Source of the DNA: Neckera pumila
Taxonomy: Eukaryota; Streptophyta; Bryopsida; Hypnales; Neckeraceae
Assembly: GCA_963969595.1 (NCBI GenBank)
Contig: OZ018412.1
Location: forward strand, 15,502,501-15,566,500
Reading direction: 5' to 3'
DNA length: 64,000 bases
A program made the translations under genes and the position numbers. Position 1 is the stretch's first letter; every line of letters starts with the position of its first letter. Below, piece after piece: positions 12,511 to 25,034 of this stretch. The notes beneath the pieces are model-generated. The model saw nothing but the letters and a program-made list of their open reading frames with translations. It did not search any database and was not told the DNA's origin.

Positions 12511-14100
12511 GAAAACGAAAAATTTGCAAGACTACAATATTATGAAATAAAATGTGAACTAATTAAATATAACAACAACCACAAGCTTAAGTAGTATTTT
12601 GAAGTGAACAAAAAATAAAATAAAAAGAATGATAAAAAATAAAACGAATTTTACAAAATATAATGTAATAACAAAAAGTAAAATCAAACATAAAATACAA
12701 AATATAATGTGCAAGTTACATAACTACAATAATAATTCAACAAAGAAAAAATACTATATGAACAATGAAACTGAACAAGTTTTTTAAGATATCAATAAAT
12801 TTGCAACAATTTTATGTCCACAATTGCTTGAAATAAACATTTTCAAATACAACCACAATTGAAGATCATCTATCAAATTTGTTAGAATAAATCTTTCTTT
12901 CATTATAGATCAAAAATCTCCACCCACTATGTTTTGAATGCCCTAAAACTCCAAAAATTAAGTTCCTATACAATGTACATACATTGTTGGATTTCCGAAT
13001 GTGGCCTCACTTTTACAAAGTCTCCTTCCTTGCACAATATTATACATATATATAATTTCATTTTGACATACACACAAAAATTGTTTAATGTATTCCTTAA
13101 TCAAATCCCGATATATCCTTGTACAATATAAATTGTATCTATTTATAAGAGCCTAATGAGACTTTAGCATGAATATATTTTAAACAGGTTGTATATTCAT
13201 AGTTTATTTATAATTTTATATATTTTTCAAGAAATGAAAACAAAAAGAAATTTAAAGCTTACATTCTTTTGCAATTAAGTTTAACAAACATTATACTATT
13301 TTATTATAGAAATGATGTTGAGTTCATTACCTATTTGCTTCTCAATTAAAGAGGAATATAGAAAAATATTAAATCCTTTTATTTCAACTAATGTGAATAG
13401 AAAGACTTTAAATGAGAATAGGATATCTTTTTGAATTTTAGACAAATGAAAATACTATCTTTGATTCTTTGCATATAAAAATAAAAGCAATTATTCTATA
13501 TTTTCTACATATTTTCAAAACTTCTATCACTATGGTATACTAGGTTTATGCTTGAAGTGCCTTCAAAAATACTTTAAACCATTCATTGAAGGCTTTATTG
13601 ACTTTGCAATCACATAGGACCTTCTTCTTTTTCAAAGATATTGTACAACGATGGCTCAATGCTATGTTGTAAACTCTTCAAGAAACCCCTAGTTTACAAT
13701 ATTAGAGTGGTGACTATAAATTAATACCTATATGTACCTTAGATGTAGTTTATAGAAAAGCTCTTTATTAGTATTTCTTGTTCACTATACGGGATGATGA
13801 GATTTTGTGACCAATTACAACTTGCAATTTTTATGTACATTTTATATAATATGGAAACTTAATAGTATTGAATACTTGGAAGGGCAAAGGTCTTCTTTAC
13901 ATCATAAAATACTAAGGATTATATTTCTATTACAAAAAAAAACTTATTCAAGAATTTAAATATAAAATCTTGTATTATACTATTTTATGAATATATGGAA
14001 GATAGCGAAGAAATAGTGTCTATTAGAGAATAGAAGTAAATCATTATAGGACCAAACGTTTAACTTCAAGCAATGAGTGAACTCAAACACATCTAAAGCA
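12511..14100. other. AT-rich DNA, no gene recognised
   Basis: About 1.6 kb of very AT-rich DNA with short frames only. I see no splice structure, repeat or recognisable domain. Confidence 0.5.
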
Positions 14101-14310
14101 CTATACTAAAATTGATAAATAGTGTTGGCTACACTAATTGTCAACAATAACACTAATTGTGATTTGCAAGGTTAGTGTTAGAACATTGTTTACACATTCT
14201 TACACTATTTTAGCTCTATAGTAAAATTTAGTCATTTCAACATTTTTACAAGTGTGCATTTAGTGTTAGATGGGAACAAAATATAGAAGTTGGAATGGTG
14301 GAAAAAAAGC

Positions 14311-14472
14311 GATGTATGAAATGTTGAAATAAGCAATGAAATGCTGAAATAGACAATGAAATGCTAAAATGCTAAAATAAACAACGAAATGCTGAAATAA
14401 ACAATGAAATGCTAAAATGCTAAAATAAATAATGAAATGTTGAATTGCTGAAATAGACAACGGGGAGTTGAA
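14311..14472. repeat. Minisatellite of GAAATGCTGAAATA-type units
   Basis: Units of about 22 bp (GAAATGCTGAAATARACAAT) alternate with a shorter AAATGCTAAA unit, giving a higher-order period near 60 bp. The long minus-strand frame over it is repeat-derived. Confidence 0.8.
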
Positions 14473-14599
14473 ATGCTGAAATTTTTTATAGTGTATGTAT
14501 AAATTGCTAAACATAGCAACATTAAAAAACATAACATAATAATCCTAGCTGTAGGCCAAAAATTCAAAGAAAAATATAGTAAAATATAAAAAAGGACTT

Positions 14600-14950
14600 T
14601 TAAACTGCCTTATTGAAATTGGGCAGTTCTTGCCTTTAGAAGTATTGCAAATATTTTGCAATTATCTTTTGGAGATGTGGAAATAATTGTCCTACACTCT
14701 AAGATTCATCAAATCCTAATGCCAAGCCACAACAAATCATTGCTTTTCCAGCATAGGACATGTTGTCACCATCCACCTCTTGATTAACATCTTCTACACT
14801 ATCAGAAGCCAATTGTAGAAAAAAACATTTCCACGGATTTGTCAACTTCCTTGACCATTGTCCATTTGCCCGAGGTGCATTTTGCCAAGCATTTAGTTGT
14901 ATCAACTCAATTTTCTTGGCTTCCCACCGTCTTGTCCATGCATCTTTCAT
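14600..14950 (-). pseudogene. Decayed fragment of an uncharacterised TE-associated protein
   Basis: The minus-strand frame starting at 14950 encodes a basic/aromatic segment (KDAWTRRWEAKKIELIQL near the start) and later MICCGLALGF. After a TAG stop at about 14699 the same frame continues with SVGQLFPHLQKIIAKYLQYF, followed by a TAA. The arrangement 'CCGLAL...QL.PHLQ.I..KY.QYF' looks like a conserved block I associate with repetitive, uncharacterised plant proteins. That association is from memory and has no name. At least two in-frame stops and no upstream exon make this a pseudogene fragment inside the 14101-16510 element. Confidence 0.4.
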
Positions 14951-15636
14951 TTTTGAAATGAAGAATGAATCTATCTGTTGGTTAGCAAAGATAAGTAGAA
15001 TATGGAGGCAAAATTTGAAAACTGTAATTTTTTGGTAGCTAGGACAACAACCAATCTAGGAGTCACAGTATGACAGCTACAATTATCAAGCTATATGATC
15101 TTCATACGTTGATGAAGATTGACTTGATATGCACAAGGTTCCAAATATAATCGGGGAAGATGGTTTGGTCCTTCTTACCTATTTTCATTTGAGAAAATGA
15201 GCATAGGAGCTTCTATTGTGGCAGCCTTTTGAAATGCAAACCACCATGGTCATGGACTCTCCACCCAGAACAACTTCAACGTATATGACAGTTTTATCTC
15301 CCCCCAAATGTTAGGCGGTCTGCATTTTAATTTAAAGCTCTACAAGTCATACGACCATGTTGGAATAGAAGGACAATATTGTGGTTATCCATGAACTGAT
15401 TGACCCAATTTGCTATGATTTTGTTGACCAACAAAACATAGTCTTTGAGATCAACAAAATGGGCTGCAAAAATAGACTCAGGAGCTACAAGAATGGAAAA
15501 GGTCAATTCACAAAGTAGGTGTGAGGAAATTTGACACTTGATTTGTGAAGGCAGTTGAATTTTTCAAATAATATAGGGTACAAATATTGCACCATTTGCT
15601 TTTCTTCTTGACTTGACTTGGGCTGGCCTTTAGAGA

Positions 15637-16026
15637 ATGATGCCTCTTTTTGCCCAAACGACTTCGACTACAAAAAAATGGAGTGATGAGGCCTATAATG
15701 TCTTCATGGAATTGGTGACATTGCTGCCACTATCAGCTGGCTTTCATGAGGTTGGCAGGGCATTGACAATGGAAGTATTCCGGAAATGCTTGAATGACCT
15801 GAGCATTGAGGCCAGCCAAGCAGTGAACAGCAACGTCCTCAATCATCTAAGAAGTGACAGATCAACGAGTGGCAAAGCTGAAAACTTGTTGAAAACAACA
15901 AAGAGGGGCATTGAAAGGAATCGCAACAAGCGGGAGGCGGTCTTTTTTAGAGGAAATAGAGAAGAGAATGACAAATCCAATGGTGCCATCCAATATTCAA
16001 TCACATACTTCAATAAAAAGATATAA
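15637..16026 (+). CDS. Hypothetical protein fragment, 129 aa
   Basis: This is the longest plus-strand frame inside the 2.4-kb TIR element. The product is hydrophilic, rich in Asn, Lys and Arg toward its C-terminus, with a helix-prone middle (EVGRALTMEVFRKCLNDLSI). I do not recognise a domain. It may be a captured gene fragment or one exon of a decayed element gene. The neighbouring sequence 15300-15636 shows coding-like composition but is interrupted. Confidence 0.3.
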   Translation: MMPLFAQTTSTTKKWSDEAYNVFMELVTLLPLSAGFHEVGRALTMEVFRKCLNDLSIEASQAVNSNVLNHLRSDRSTSGKAENLLKTTKRGIERNRNKREAVFFRGNREENDKSNGAIQYSITYFNKKI

Positions 16027-16258
16027 GCGTCCGAAGTTTGAAATCAAGATCTGCGTCAGATGTTTGAAATCTGTCTGCGGTGGGAAGTTTGAAGTCAAAT
16101 CTGCGGTGGGAAACCACGGAATATATCCCCTCAGGTGGAAAGAGTGCCTTTGATAGACTAAAGAGCTCTCCACCTTTCTACACAAATTCTCCAAAGTAGT
16201 CACCGGACAAGGGAAGAGCGGAGCAAGGAAGCAAGCAAAAAAAAAAGTTTTCTAGAGA

Positions 16259-16402
16259 AGGCGGAAAGTAGAGTTTTTCAAGGAAGGACCAAAATTTGAT
16301 GGCAGGAGGCGATAATTAGAGTTTCCCAGGGAAGGGCCAGAATTGACGGCAGGAGGCAGAAATAGAGTTTCCCAAGGAAGGGCCAGAGTTTGACGGCGGG
16401 AA
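16259..16402. repeat. Three ~45-50-bp tandem copies
   Basis: The unit 'ggagg...agagtttcccaaggaagggccagaatttgacggca' occurs three times with small changes, just inside the right end of the 2.4-kb element. A looser duplication of 'gaagtttgaaatc...tctgcggtggga' precedes it at 16035-16110. Both read open on the minus strand by chance. Confidence 0.75.
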
Positions 16403-16510
16403 TTAAGTGCCCCAATATTATTTGCACATAAGTTGGAAAATAGTGTTGGGGATAAAAAACAAGGAACAACACTAATTATCACCCAACTTTATTTACCAAT
16501 TTTAGTATAG

Positions 16511-17328
16511 CAAGACTTTTAATAGGAATTAAAATTTGAAATATACTGCATATTTCTTTTACTTTGGCATAGTATAAATTATGAACTCATGCCTTCCAAT
16601 ACATTCTATAAATCAAACAGTGCTTTAGTTGGCATACTTTATTTTTCAAATTAAAAATAGACTATAAAATAATGAATCTGAAAATAACATTCTCTAGTAT
16701 TTAAAGCAATATATTTGTCAAATAAATCATGACCATTTCACAAGTCAAAATTTGCAAAAATTAATGTGATTATAAATTTATATTTCACATTCAAGTTATT
16801 TTTTTCCGGATCACTAATATTCAACCAACAACTGATTTCAAAATGAATCTCTAATCTATACCTTCAAATATTATTGAAAAAATATAAAAAATTGATCTTT
16901 AATATGATTTGATTGAACATGACCTATGAATCACAATTTAAAAATATTGTTTGAAAATCCTCATTATATGAAAATTGCAAGTTGCATTTATAATCTATCT
17001 TTACAATCATAGAAATGTGCATTAACATCTAATCCAACATGAATTATGTGACAAATTAAATGTTTGAAAAAATTAATGTATGAAAAAAATAAATATCAGA
17101 AATTCAAAAATACAATGAAATTGTCCATTGTAAAACAAATTAAGAAAAAACAACTGTACATAACTTACTAAAATGAGCTCTAAATACATATACCACTTAT
17201 ACTATAGAAATATTTAAATTTGAATTCCATAATATATAAACTTTACGACCTTATAATTGACAATTTTCAAATTTTAAGTAATTGACACTAAAAACTGTAA
17301 TATTTAATTGGTGTATGACCTTCATTCA
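16511..17328. other. AT-rich DNA, no gene recognised
   Basis: Featureless AT-rich spacer between the 2.4-kb TIR element and a TTAA element. No frame above 60 codons. Confidence 0.6.
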
Positions 17329-18236
17329 TTAACCCCTGAAAGGCCAAAACCTTATTCTACAAAATTACACTCAAAAGTACCATTTCTATAGCAAAGAGTA
17401 AAAAAAGTTAAATTTTTTTTTTTAAGCATCTAACCATAGGATCTCACACCTAACTAGTATGGAAATGTGTGGAAAAAATTTCAGAATCTTTGATCCCACA
17501 GATTGAAAGATATCTGCGTTTAAAGTGAAAAAACAAGTTTTTTAGCACATTGTGGAACTAGATTTTTTACTTTGAACACTTTTAACTTAGAATTTTTGCA
17601 CTAAAAAGTTTTGAGCTTATAATCTTTACAGTGGAGAATTAGGTTGAGAGTCTAGTAAAAAATAAAATTCAAAAAGACTTAATTTTCATTATTAAAAAAC
17701 TTATTAAGTAGAAATAAATACAAGATAGAAGGAAAATTTAAAATTATTATATCTTTTATATGGAATTAAAAATCACTAATTCCAATGGTGAGATTGTTTT
17801 GGCAAGCAAACTAAACCACGTGGAACTCTTTTTTTTTCTTAATTGTAAAAATTGCATTAAAAAATGAATCCCATAAGTTATTTTTTTCAGGAAGATGCTC
17901 TAAGTGCCCAAAAAATAAGATTGTCCATAACTTTCTCTTAACAAATCTAAATGGGATGAATGAGATCTTTTTAGATAGACAAAAATAGGATCTATTGGAA
18001 AAAATAAAATAAAAAAGTTCAATTTTTTGCTGCCCTTTCTCCCCTGTTTTGAGATTTTTTGAACATAATTTTTTTTTTCGGGCATTGATTGAAAAAAAAA
18101 TTATATTACCACAAAGCTTATCAGTTTTTCTATTTTCCAATAACAGTTTCAAAAAACTAGGAAAAAATTTCAGCCCATAGGTACCTGCCCAAAATTTCAT
18201 TTGTCCCCGAAGGCACAAGAGGCTTTTAGGGGTTAA
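17329..18236 (-). mobile_element. TTAA-flanked element, copy 4
   Basis: This 908-bp copy begins TTAACCCCTGAAAGGCC and ends GGCTTTTAGGGGTTAA. The interior matches copies 1 and 2 in reverse orientation: the conserved 'aagatgctctaa...gtgccc' block near 17891 is the reverse complement of 'gggcagttagagcatctttt'. The 135-codon minus-strand frame over it is interrupted relative to the other copies, so I do not regard it as a gene. Confidence 0.75.
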
Positions 18237-20389
18237 AGATCCTTGACTATGTTTTGTTTAGATAAAGAAAAACAAACAAAAAATGTTTTCAATTAAGGTG
18301 GTAGAAAGTGGAGAAACAATATTTATCACAAAAGCAAATAGGGGGCAACAGACCTCTTGACTTTCAAATAGACGCCATAATCTTGTTCAAGATTTAAATT
18401 TGAATTTTTTTTGCTTTTTAGAACCCAAAGACAAATATTACAAGCTCCAAAAAAAATTTATACTATTATCTAATACAACACAAAAAATATGACAAAAAAA
18501 CTGAGGCTCAGAAAAAAGAAATACGCAATACAACTCTATGGTGGTGGATTTGAGCCCTTACCTATTCAACTATTTGTAATTTTTGCGTAGAAGCTTCGAA
18601 CAAAATGAGATTTAACTTGTTAAAGTCACAACAACAAGATACAAATTCTTCAAGAAATTCAATTAATAATGAATTTTTCACAAAATGTTATGAATGTCAA
18701 AAGTTGCAATTTTTAATAACCTAAAATAGTTGACTCATTTTCATTCAATTAAGCACAACTTCTATACACAAGGTCTAAATTGAATATGCTTTAGTTTTTT
18801 TGGAAAGTTAACTATAAGAGAGAAAAATTCACAAAATTTTCAGATTTATCGTAAAACTTTAAAAAAAATTACAGATGAAAGAAAATAAGATGAGGAAAAA
18901 AGCTCTTCTTGTAAACTATTACATATAGAATTAAAGAAGTAGCTTGAAAAGTTGAAAAATGAGAGGATATATTAGAGATAGATGTGGATTGAAAATGCAT
19001 TATAGAATGGTATTTTGTTACTCTTCTTGGTTTTCTTTACAACTGGCAAATTTCTATCTTTTAATTCCATAAGCTTCAATCTTTTGTCTCCACAAACACC
19101 TCCAATTTTGAGTTGAAGTCTTGCATCTTGCCTTAGCTTTAAATTCCATCCCTTATAGCTTACATTCCTTACATTTTCTCTCCTTTCTAATACTTTACAT
19201 AATTCTTATATCCTCTTATATACCTTTTCCATTTTACATCCCATATTTTTTTGCTATTCTTACACATTTCTTACACTTTACGTATTTCACATAATTCTTA
19301 CATCCTTTCACCTACCTATTACATGTTATATTCCAAAATTCTCTTATATTTCTTCACTTCACTTGTATCTTATATACTCATACAACTAATAATTAAAAAA
19401 TCTTTGACTTTTTACTCAAATTTTTCCTTTTAAAGTTTTTAACAATAAGTGTTATTTCCATAAATTACCTTTCATGCCAAATACGTGTGAATCATGAATA
19501 CATTTGGTTTCAATTTTTTTTTTAATATAATCAAATATATAACACTAAAATATTTTGAAAATACTACTTACCTCTAGATCTTTCCTTATCCCTTAAAATT
19601 AAAAAAATAAATAATTGAATATTATGGTCAAATTTAATATTTATAATAGCCTCAAAATATAACATATATATACATATAAAAATAAAAAGTTTTTATTCAA
19701 AAAAATAGCTTTGAAATTTGAATAAAGTCATTTCCATTTTTTTTTCTATGTAATAATTCCTCTTTTTTTTTATATCTTTTGGTATGATATTTGATGCACA
19801 CATTAATTCTAACAAATTCAAGCCGGTTTTTTTGTTGATACAAAATTTAAACAGTTTTTTTAGCTCATTGATTCTTTCAACTCCTTTGTCATGTGAATAG
19901 AGTAGGATATAGATTACATCAAGATATATATAACATTTTTTGGTATTTTTTATAAGATAATCAAAAATTGTTCCATTTGCTCTTGAAAAGCTTAGCATTT
20001 TTCTCAAAATTCAATTTCAAATCTGTCAGAGTGAACATTTACATAATAATATATGAAGTATTTTTATTGATATTTAAATCATTATAAATCTATAATTGAT
20101 AGATTTTTTAAAGTTTTTTTGTAAACCAATCACAAAATGATGTTTTTAAATGTAGATGTTACATCTTGGAGTACCTTTATTTTTAGTTTAGTGAAGAGCT
20201 TCTCAAATAAATTGTTCATTTACATGTCTTCAATATTTTCAACTTTTGCAAAATCTCACATTTTCTTGTTGTTTGTTTCTACAGCTATAAAATAAGCCTC
20301 CTAAAAGTCTGTCCATTCATCTAAGAAAAAAATTAAGGTAATTCTCATTTAAAGTCCTATAGTTTAGGAAAGTGAAATATGTTAAATCT
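18237..20389. other. AT-rich DNA, no gene recognised
   Basis: Two kilobases of AT-rich DNA. Positions 19140-19360 are pyrimidine-rich with many CTTACAT/CTTACAC words (a degenerate simple repeat). No convincing coding region. Confidence 0.5.
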
Positions 20390-21466
20390 ATTATTGTTTA
20401 GATTTATCTTTTGCCTTTATGGAGGACAGCATGTATCCCATGTAGTTTTGGCTGGTCGTCCAGCAACATCTACTCTGATCTAGATCGATGGAGAAGCTCT
20501 CGGATGTGCCGACTTGGTTTAACGAAAGCCTATTTTGATAACGTTTGTAATTGCATCCGCAAGATTTTTTTTTTCTCAAAGGGGATGGATTCATAGCAGC
20601 GAGTTATGTCTGCAACATATATATCACAGACTTTATCTGGCAAATTTAAAGCAACCTTAATAGAAGAGTTTACCATCCAGAAGATGGAGGTGTGACAGCG
20701 TAGAAACTATTCCTATCCTCGAGCTGTTACTTTCGTCCACGATTTTACTTGTTCCAAAACTTGCATAATAGCAATGGTAAAAAGATAAGCAATATTTGAA
20801 TAAATTGTCTGGAATGCGTTTGTGAGCCATCTATATTTATTCTTGTGAACTTTATAAGTGGATATAAAATACGATAAGTTACAGAAGGAAATACTCAACT
20901 GTGATACAAGGTTGGTGATTTCCTTCATCACGTGGTCTAGTACCTGCGACAATAAGATCCACGAAGTGTCATTACGGCAAGGTTGGAACTCCAAACCTAA
21001 GAGCTTTTTGAATGCCATTAATCTGATGTGTTTGATGCATACAAAACTTGCATTCTTCAAGGCCTTGTCAAGTTCAGCACAATAGAATTGGCTCGTAATC
21101 CACCTGATTTTGTTTCTGACGCTTTATTGTTGCATCAAATCTAAGCATGAGAATTTCAATCCTGACTTATTGGCTTTGGATGCAACTTTAAGCTGTTTGA
21201 AACAAACTTTCTGTACCCATTCTAAAGCTTCCTCCATCAGTTAGTTCTGCATTTTTGAAGCCCAAGATTTGTGCAAACTGACTAAACGCATCAAGAAAAG
21301 TGACAATGTTAATTGCTATATTTGTTGATTTAAAAGGCATGTGGTTAAGATCCATATCGATTGCTTCATGTAGTCCTAGATGCTGAATGATTCTTACGTC
21401 TATAGTGCGTACATGCACTTGTATTTTAGCAAAGCTTGTTAGCTCCTCCTCAGTTTGAACGTCCAA
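20390..21466 (-). pseudogene. Decayed reverse transcriptase, telomerase/Penelope-like
   Basis: Reading leftward on the minus strand through several frames, the pieces line up as one protein. At 21466-21188 there is a segment with LGLHEAIDMDLNHMPF. At 21070-20720 there is a segment starting near CAELDKALKNASFVCIKHIR and continuing to TYKVHKNKYRWLTNAF. At about 20610-20580 there is YVADITRCYESIP. This last piece looks like RT motif A (catalytic Asp in D-I-T-R-C-Y), closer in style to telomerase (DVTGAYD) and Penelope-like RTs than to copia or gypsy. Frameshifts and stops follow, and the sequence ends before the motif C region, so the enzyme is truncated and dead. The family call is inference from motif style. 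Confidence 0.5.
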
Positions 21467-21619
21467 GAATCTGGCAAATCTATTAACTTTTAGGCAAAGA
21501 CATTCATCATGAAGATCTAGTAAATAGACAAAGGAAAAATTTTGAACACTTCTGTAGATCTATATAAAATTGACGCAAGATATTCATGGTATCTCCATGC
21601 AAATATAATATCGGCTATA

Positions 21620-23461
21620 CTAAGGACCAAATGCTCTAAGCTGAACTTGGTCAAATAAAATATAAAAAAATTTCTTAAATAAATTTAATCTAAAGCCCGA
21701 CAGGGAAAAATTAAAATAATATAGCCGCTTGGTTTTCTGCCTGTATGTTTTTGGAGCACCCTTCGACCCAATTAGTCTTTGTCCAAACATCGACAAGCTT
21801 CTACTTCTGCTTAACAAGCAGTCACACAAGTAAGAAACTCTCAAATACTCAATCTATTCGTCACCAAAGTCGAGAATTTTTCTTTGGATTGGAGACACTT
21901 CAATCTCTTATATGATTGGATGAAAAGTACCGGGAGAGGTTGATTTAGCTCCATTCAAAGGTTCCACATCATTACTAATAGAATTTCAAAATATTGGGAG
22001 ACGTTTGGTCCAAAGGATAGCGTGAAAATACTGAAATGCAGAATTTTGTATCGATGGATTGTATCAACGGTAGAGATTTGAATTACCCCGTCCATTGCCG
22101 TTATTCCTGCCCTTGGATTGCGAACCATCACCCCTACTATAGTTGTTTGTGTTTGCTTGGCGATTAGCAGTAGGTGGAATATTTAGATTTATCTTTTGTC
22201 TTTTTTATGGTGGCGCGTGGTTGGGCATCCCTGGATTTGCGACCAAAAAAGATTTTGACTTGAGCATACGTTCAATTTGTCGTAGGCATGGTAGGTCGGG
22301 AAGCTCGGCAAGTACCTTCCCAGTTGGATTCGTGGCAAATTGTATAGCACATGTACACATCTAAGTACGGGCTTGTACAAAATCCATTTGATATCTCACA
22401 ACCGTTCGACCAATCTTTTGCATCTATATGAAAAATGCAATGTATTTTACTTTAAAAGATGGAAAAGTGTCATCTAGAAAGAATTTTGCCAAATGGTTCA
22501 CCACATACCAACAAACGTGGTCCCACCAAATAAAAGATCCATTGAAACCACCGTCACCATGCGCATTTCAAATATGACCAGTGAACATTCCACATTTTTT
22601 GTGAATGCTTGTCTCTCCAATTATTGTCTATCAGCACCTCAAGTTTGATATGATATTTTATTGTTGTAACAGAGCATTTGCTATGATTGTAACCATAAAG
22701 TGCAAAAGCATTTGTTAGTATCTGCCCATTGAAAATGAGCTTTCTGGCATGTAAGGCAGCTTCTTTGCATTCCTCCACCTCTGGTTGGAAAAAACCGCCT
22801 CAAATTTGTCAGGTTGACAACAGCATCAATGCCAATGAATTCACGTTGCTCAAAGCCCATGGTCGATGATCCTTTGTTGTCATTTGATCTTTGATGGTTC
22901 GTTGCAGAATAAATAGAATTATTAGATATTGACCTGATGCCACTAACGTCTCTTGCTCTTTTTCAATTTGCATAGAAATAATTGATCTTTGCTGATCCTT
23001 TAATGCAGCTTTGTGAGCATTGTCAATAGACAAATTAGTCAAGAATAGATGGTGGAATGTACCCACTTTTTATAACGTCAATTGAGACAGAGACACCATA
23101 TCTTCTATCTGGTTATTTGCATATCTTATTGCCACTTCTACGATGGCTGTATTTTGTTTGGCCTCAGCTAAATCACTTCATCTTTGATTAAAATCTGATG
23201 TAATGCTCCGTGAAATTCACGCAATCGATCTATCGCTTTTGGCAGATCCGTATTCGTAAATTCAAAAATTTGGCTCCACTATGACAAGTCAAAGACAGTT
23301 AGCAGCAAGGCTGGCTCACCCTCTTCTCCTACGTTATTGATGTCAACAACATCAGTATCTTGGACAAATTTATATACCTCAATTGGGTTGATTGCAGCAA
23401 GCGTTGCTTGTACTCCTTGGGTGAGAGGGAGTAATGGTTCTTTATAACCTAAAGAAACCAT
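21620..23461 (-). pseudogene. Decayed gag-like/5' region of the same retroelement
   Basis: Upstream of the RT on the minus strand, translations in changing frames give long coding-like stretches. These include one starting at 23461 (acidic; VDINNVGEEGEPALLL), one at about 22380-22260 (AELPDLPCLRQIERML) and one at 22180-22083 that is very rich in Asn, Gly, Arg and Ser (NNYSRGDGSQSKGRNNGNGR). An RG/N-rich basic tail followed by an RT region on the same strand fits a gag-pol order. Many stops and frameshifts are present. The plus-strand 73-codon frame at 22143 is a shadow. Confidence 0.4.
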
Positions 23462-23739
23462 GTTTGCATGTCAGGTCGGTCTTGTTTTGGATCCCTGAAG
23501 ATAAGCTCACAAATTGTTTTAGTTCAAACTATTACAAAAAATAGCTCGTTTAATGCAAGAATTTCAACAATTTTTAATGGTTAGAGTTTAAAAAAAGATC
23601 ATTTCTGGCATATTTCTACTAGAGGGCAATACTCAATTTATTTTTAAATATATAATTTCATCAACAGTAACCCGTCATCCTAAACAATCAATGTTGAGTC
23701 ATAGAATTAATCTTCTTATAAACAAATAGAGTTTTTTTA

Positions 23740-24335
23740 TGAGTCTTAAGAGAAAGCTCAAAGAGTGTTTAGGCTTTTATAATCTCATGTAATGTTTTTA
23801 TCCAAGACTTTTTTTTGCAATATCAAGGCATACAAAAACTAAGGCTTAAGCTTTTGTCAATTCTCATTATTTTTTTTCCACATTTTAGATCATCAATGTA
23901 AGATCTATAGGGGCAAAGCTTGTATCTATTCCCATTATTTTTCTCCAAGACATCTTTGAACATCAAGGAAAGCAAAATAGAGCTTATGATATTTAGTCAT
24001 TTTTTGTATTTTTCCAAGACATTTTAGAACATCATGGCAAGCAAAGTTGGAATGAAGCTATTCTCGTTTCCTTTATACGTTTTTTCAAGACATTTAAGAA
24101 CATCAAGGCGAGAAAAATAGTGATTGAGGTGTTGCTTGTGCTCATTGTTTTATCCAAGACATTATAGAATATTAAGGCATGCAAGTTGGAGACTTAGGCT
24201 TTTATCTATTCACATTGTTCTTTCCAAGCCATTTTTAAAACATCAAGATATAAACAATAGAGATTAAGCCATTGTAAACTCATATGTTTTTTTTCTTGAA
24301 CACTCCTTTAGAACATGAATGCATGAACCATATAG
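23740..24335. repeat. Degenerate ~75-80-bp tandem repeat
   Basis: The phrase 'tccaagacatttt(a)gaacatcaaggcaagcaaa...' recurs about seven times (near 23801, 23875, 23945, 24013, 24080, 24151 and 24219), with intervening text such as 'cttttatctattcacattgt'. Copies are strongly diverged, suggesting an old satellite-like array. It lies just outside the left edge of the 25-36.6 kb cassette. Confidence 0.65.
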
Positions 24336-24812
24336 ACTATAGTCATTGCAAGCTTTAAAATATCATAAAAGAATCAAGGAGAGTTCAAGAGAAGTTTACA
24401 ACTTTTGAAAATAAAGAATTCCATTCTAAAAAGTATGAGCATGAGGTGGAAGTTTTGCTATGCAAAAAAGTCTTGAACAACTCCAAGAAATAATGGGCCT
24501 CATCTATACCCATCCCAAGAGCACTACAATAAATTTTTTATTAATGAGGTACATCAGGTGTCTGCAGCCCATTATGCATGTTATAGCCTTTACAAGGAGT
24601 GAAAAAAAATCTCAGAAGTACATCTTAAGCAATGATACTTTGTGCCTCAAAAATATTTGCAAAACCTGATTATTAGCAGCATGCTGTGAAGACGCCATAT
24701 GACCCTGGTGATAATGCAACGCAGCTTTGTGGTATCGCAAAAGCACACCTTAATCCGTCGCATTTTCAATATCAGCTCAATAGCAGTCCACTAGTAGCTG
24801 TTCAATTAACAA

Positions 24813-25030
24813 AGAGCTACAATAACTCTCAATTACAACAAGAAGAGAAAGAGCTGGCTACTTTTGCACGATAACTCTTAGTCACAATGAAAAGAGAGAG
24901 AAAAAATTGGCTACTTTTGCATGGTAATTCTTAGTCACAATGAAAAGTGAGAGAAAGAGCTGGCTACTTTTGCAAGATAACTCTCAGTTATATGAAAAGA
25001 GAAAAAAAAAGCTGGCTAGTTTTGCACAAG
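24813..25030. repeat. ~53-bp tandem repeat, four to five copies
   Basis: The unit 'gagaaagagctggctacttttgca(c/a)gataactcttagtcacaatgaaaa' repeats with GGCT at 24856, 24909, 24962 and 25013 (periods 53, 53, 51), plus a partial copy near 24813. It abuts the left inverted repeat of the cassette (25035), a position where large DNA transposons often carry subterminal repeats. Confidence 0.85.
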
Positions 25031-25034
25031 AAAA

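Larger units (their letters stand above)
14101..16510. mobile_element. 2.4-kb element with terminal inverted repeats
   Basis: The left end CTATACTAAAATTGATAAAT (14101) is matched in reverse complement by the right end (16510 reading inward: CTATACTAAAATTGGTAAAT). Similarity extends through GTTGG for about 30 bp, and AGTGTTG/ACACTAATT motifs recur just inside both ends. No target-site duplication is visible in the immediate flanks (AAGCA on the left, CAAGA on the right). It contains a decayed minus-strand coding fragment, a 129-codon plus-strand frame and two minisatellites. The superfamily is not determined. Confidence 0.6.

Noticed and set aside
17811..18218. 135-aa minus-strand frame in TTAA copy 4
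   Set aside because: Not conserved as an open frame in copies 1-3; Lys/Phe/Ile-rich from AT-rich DNA.
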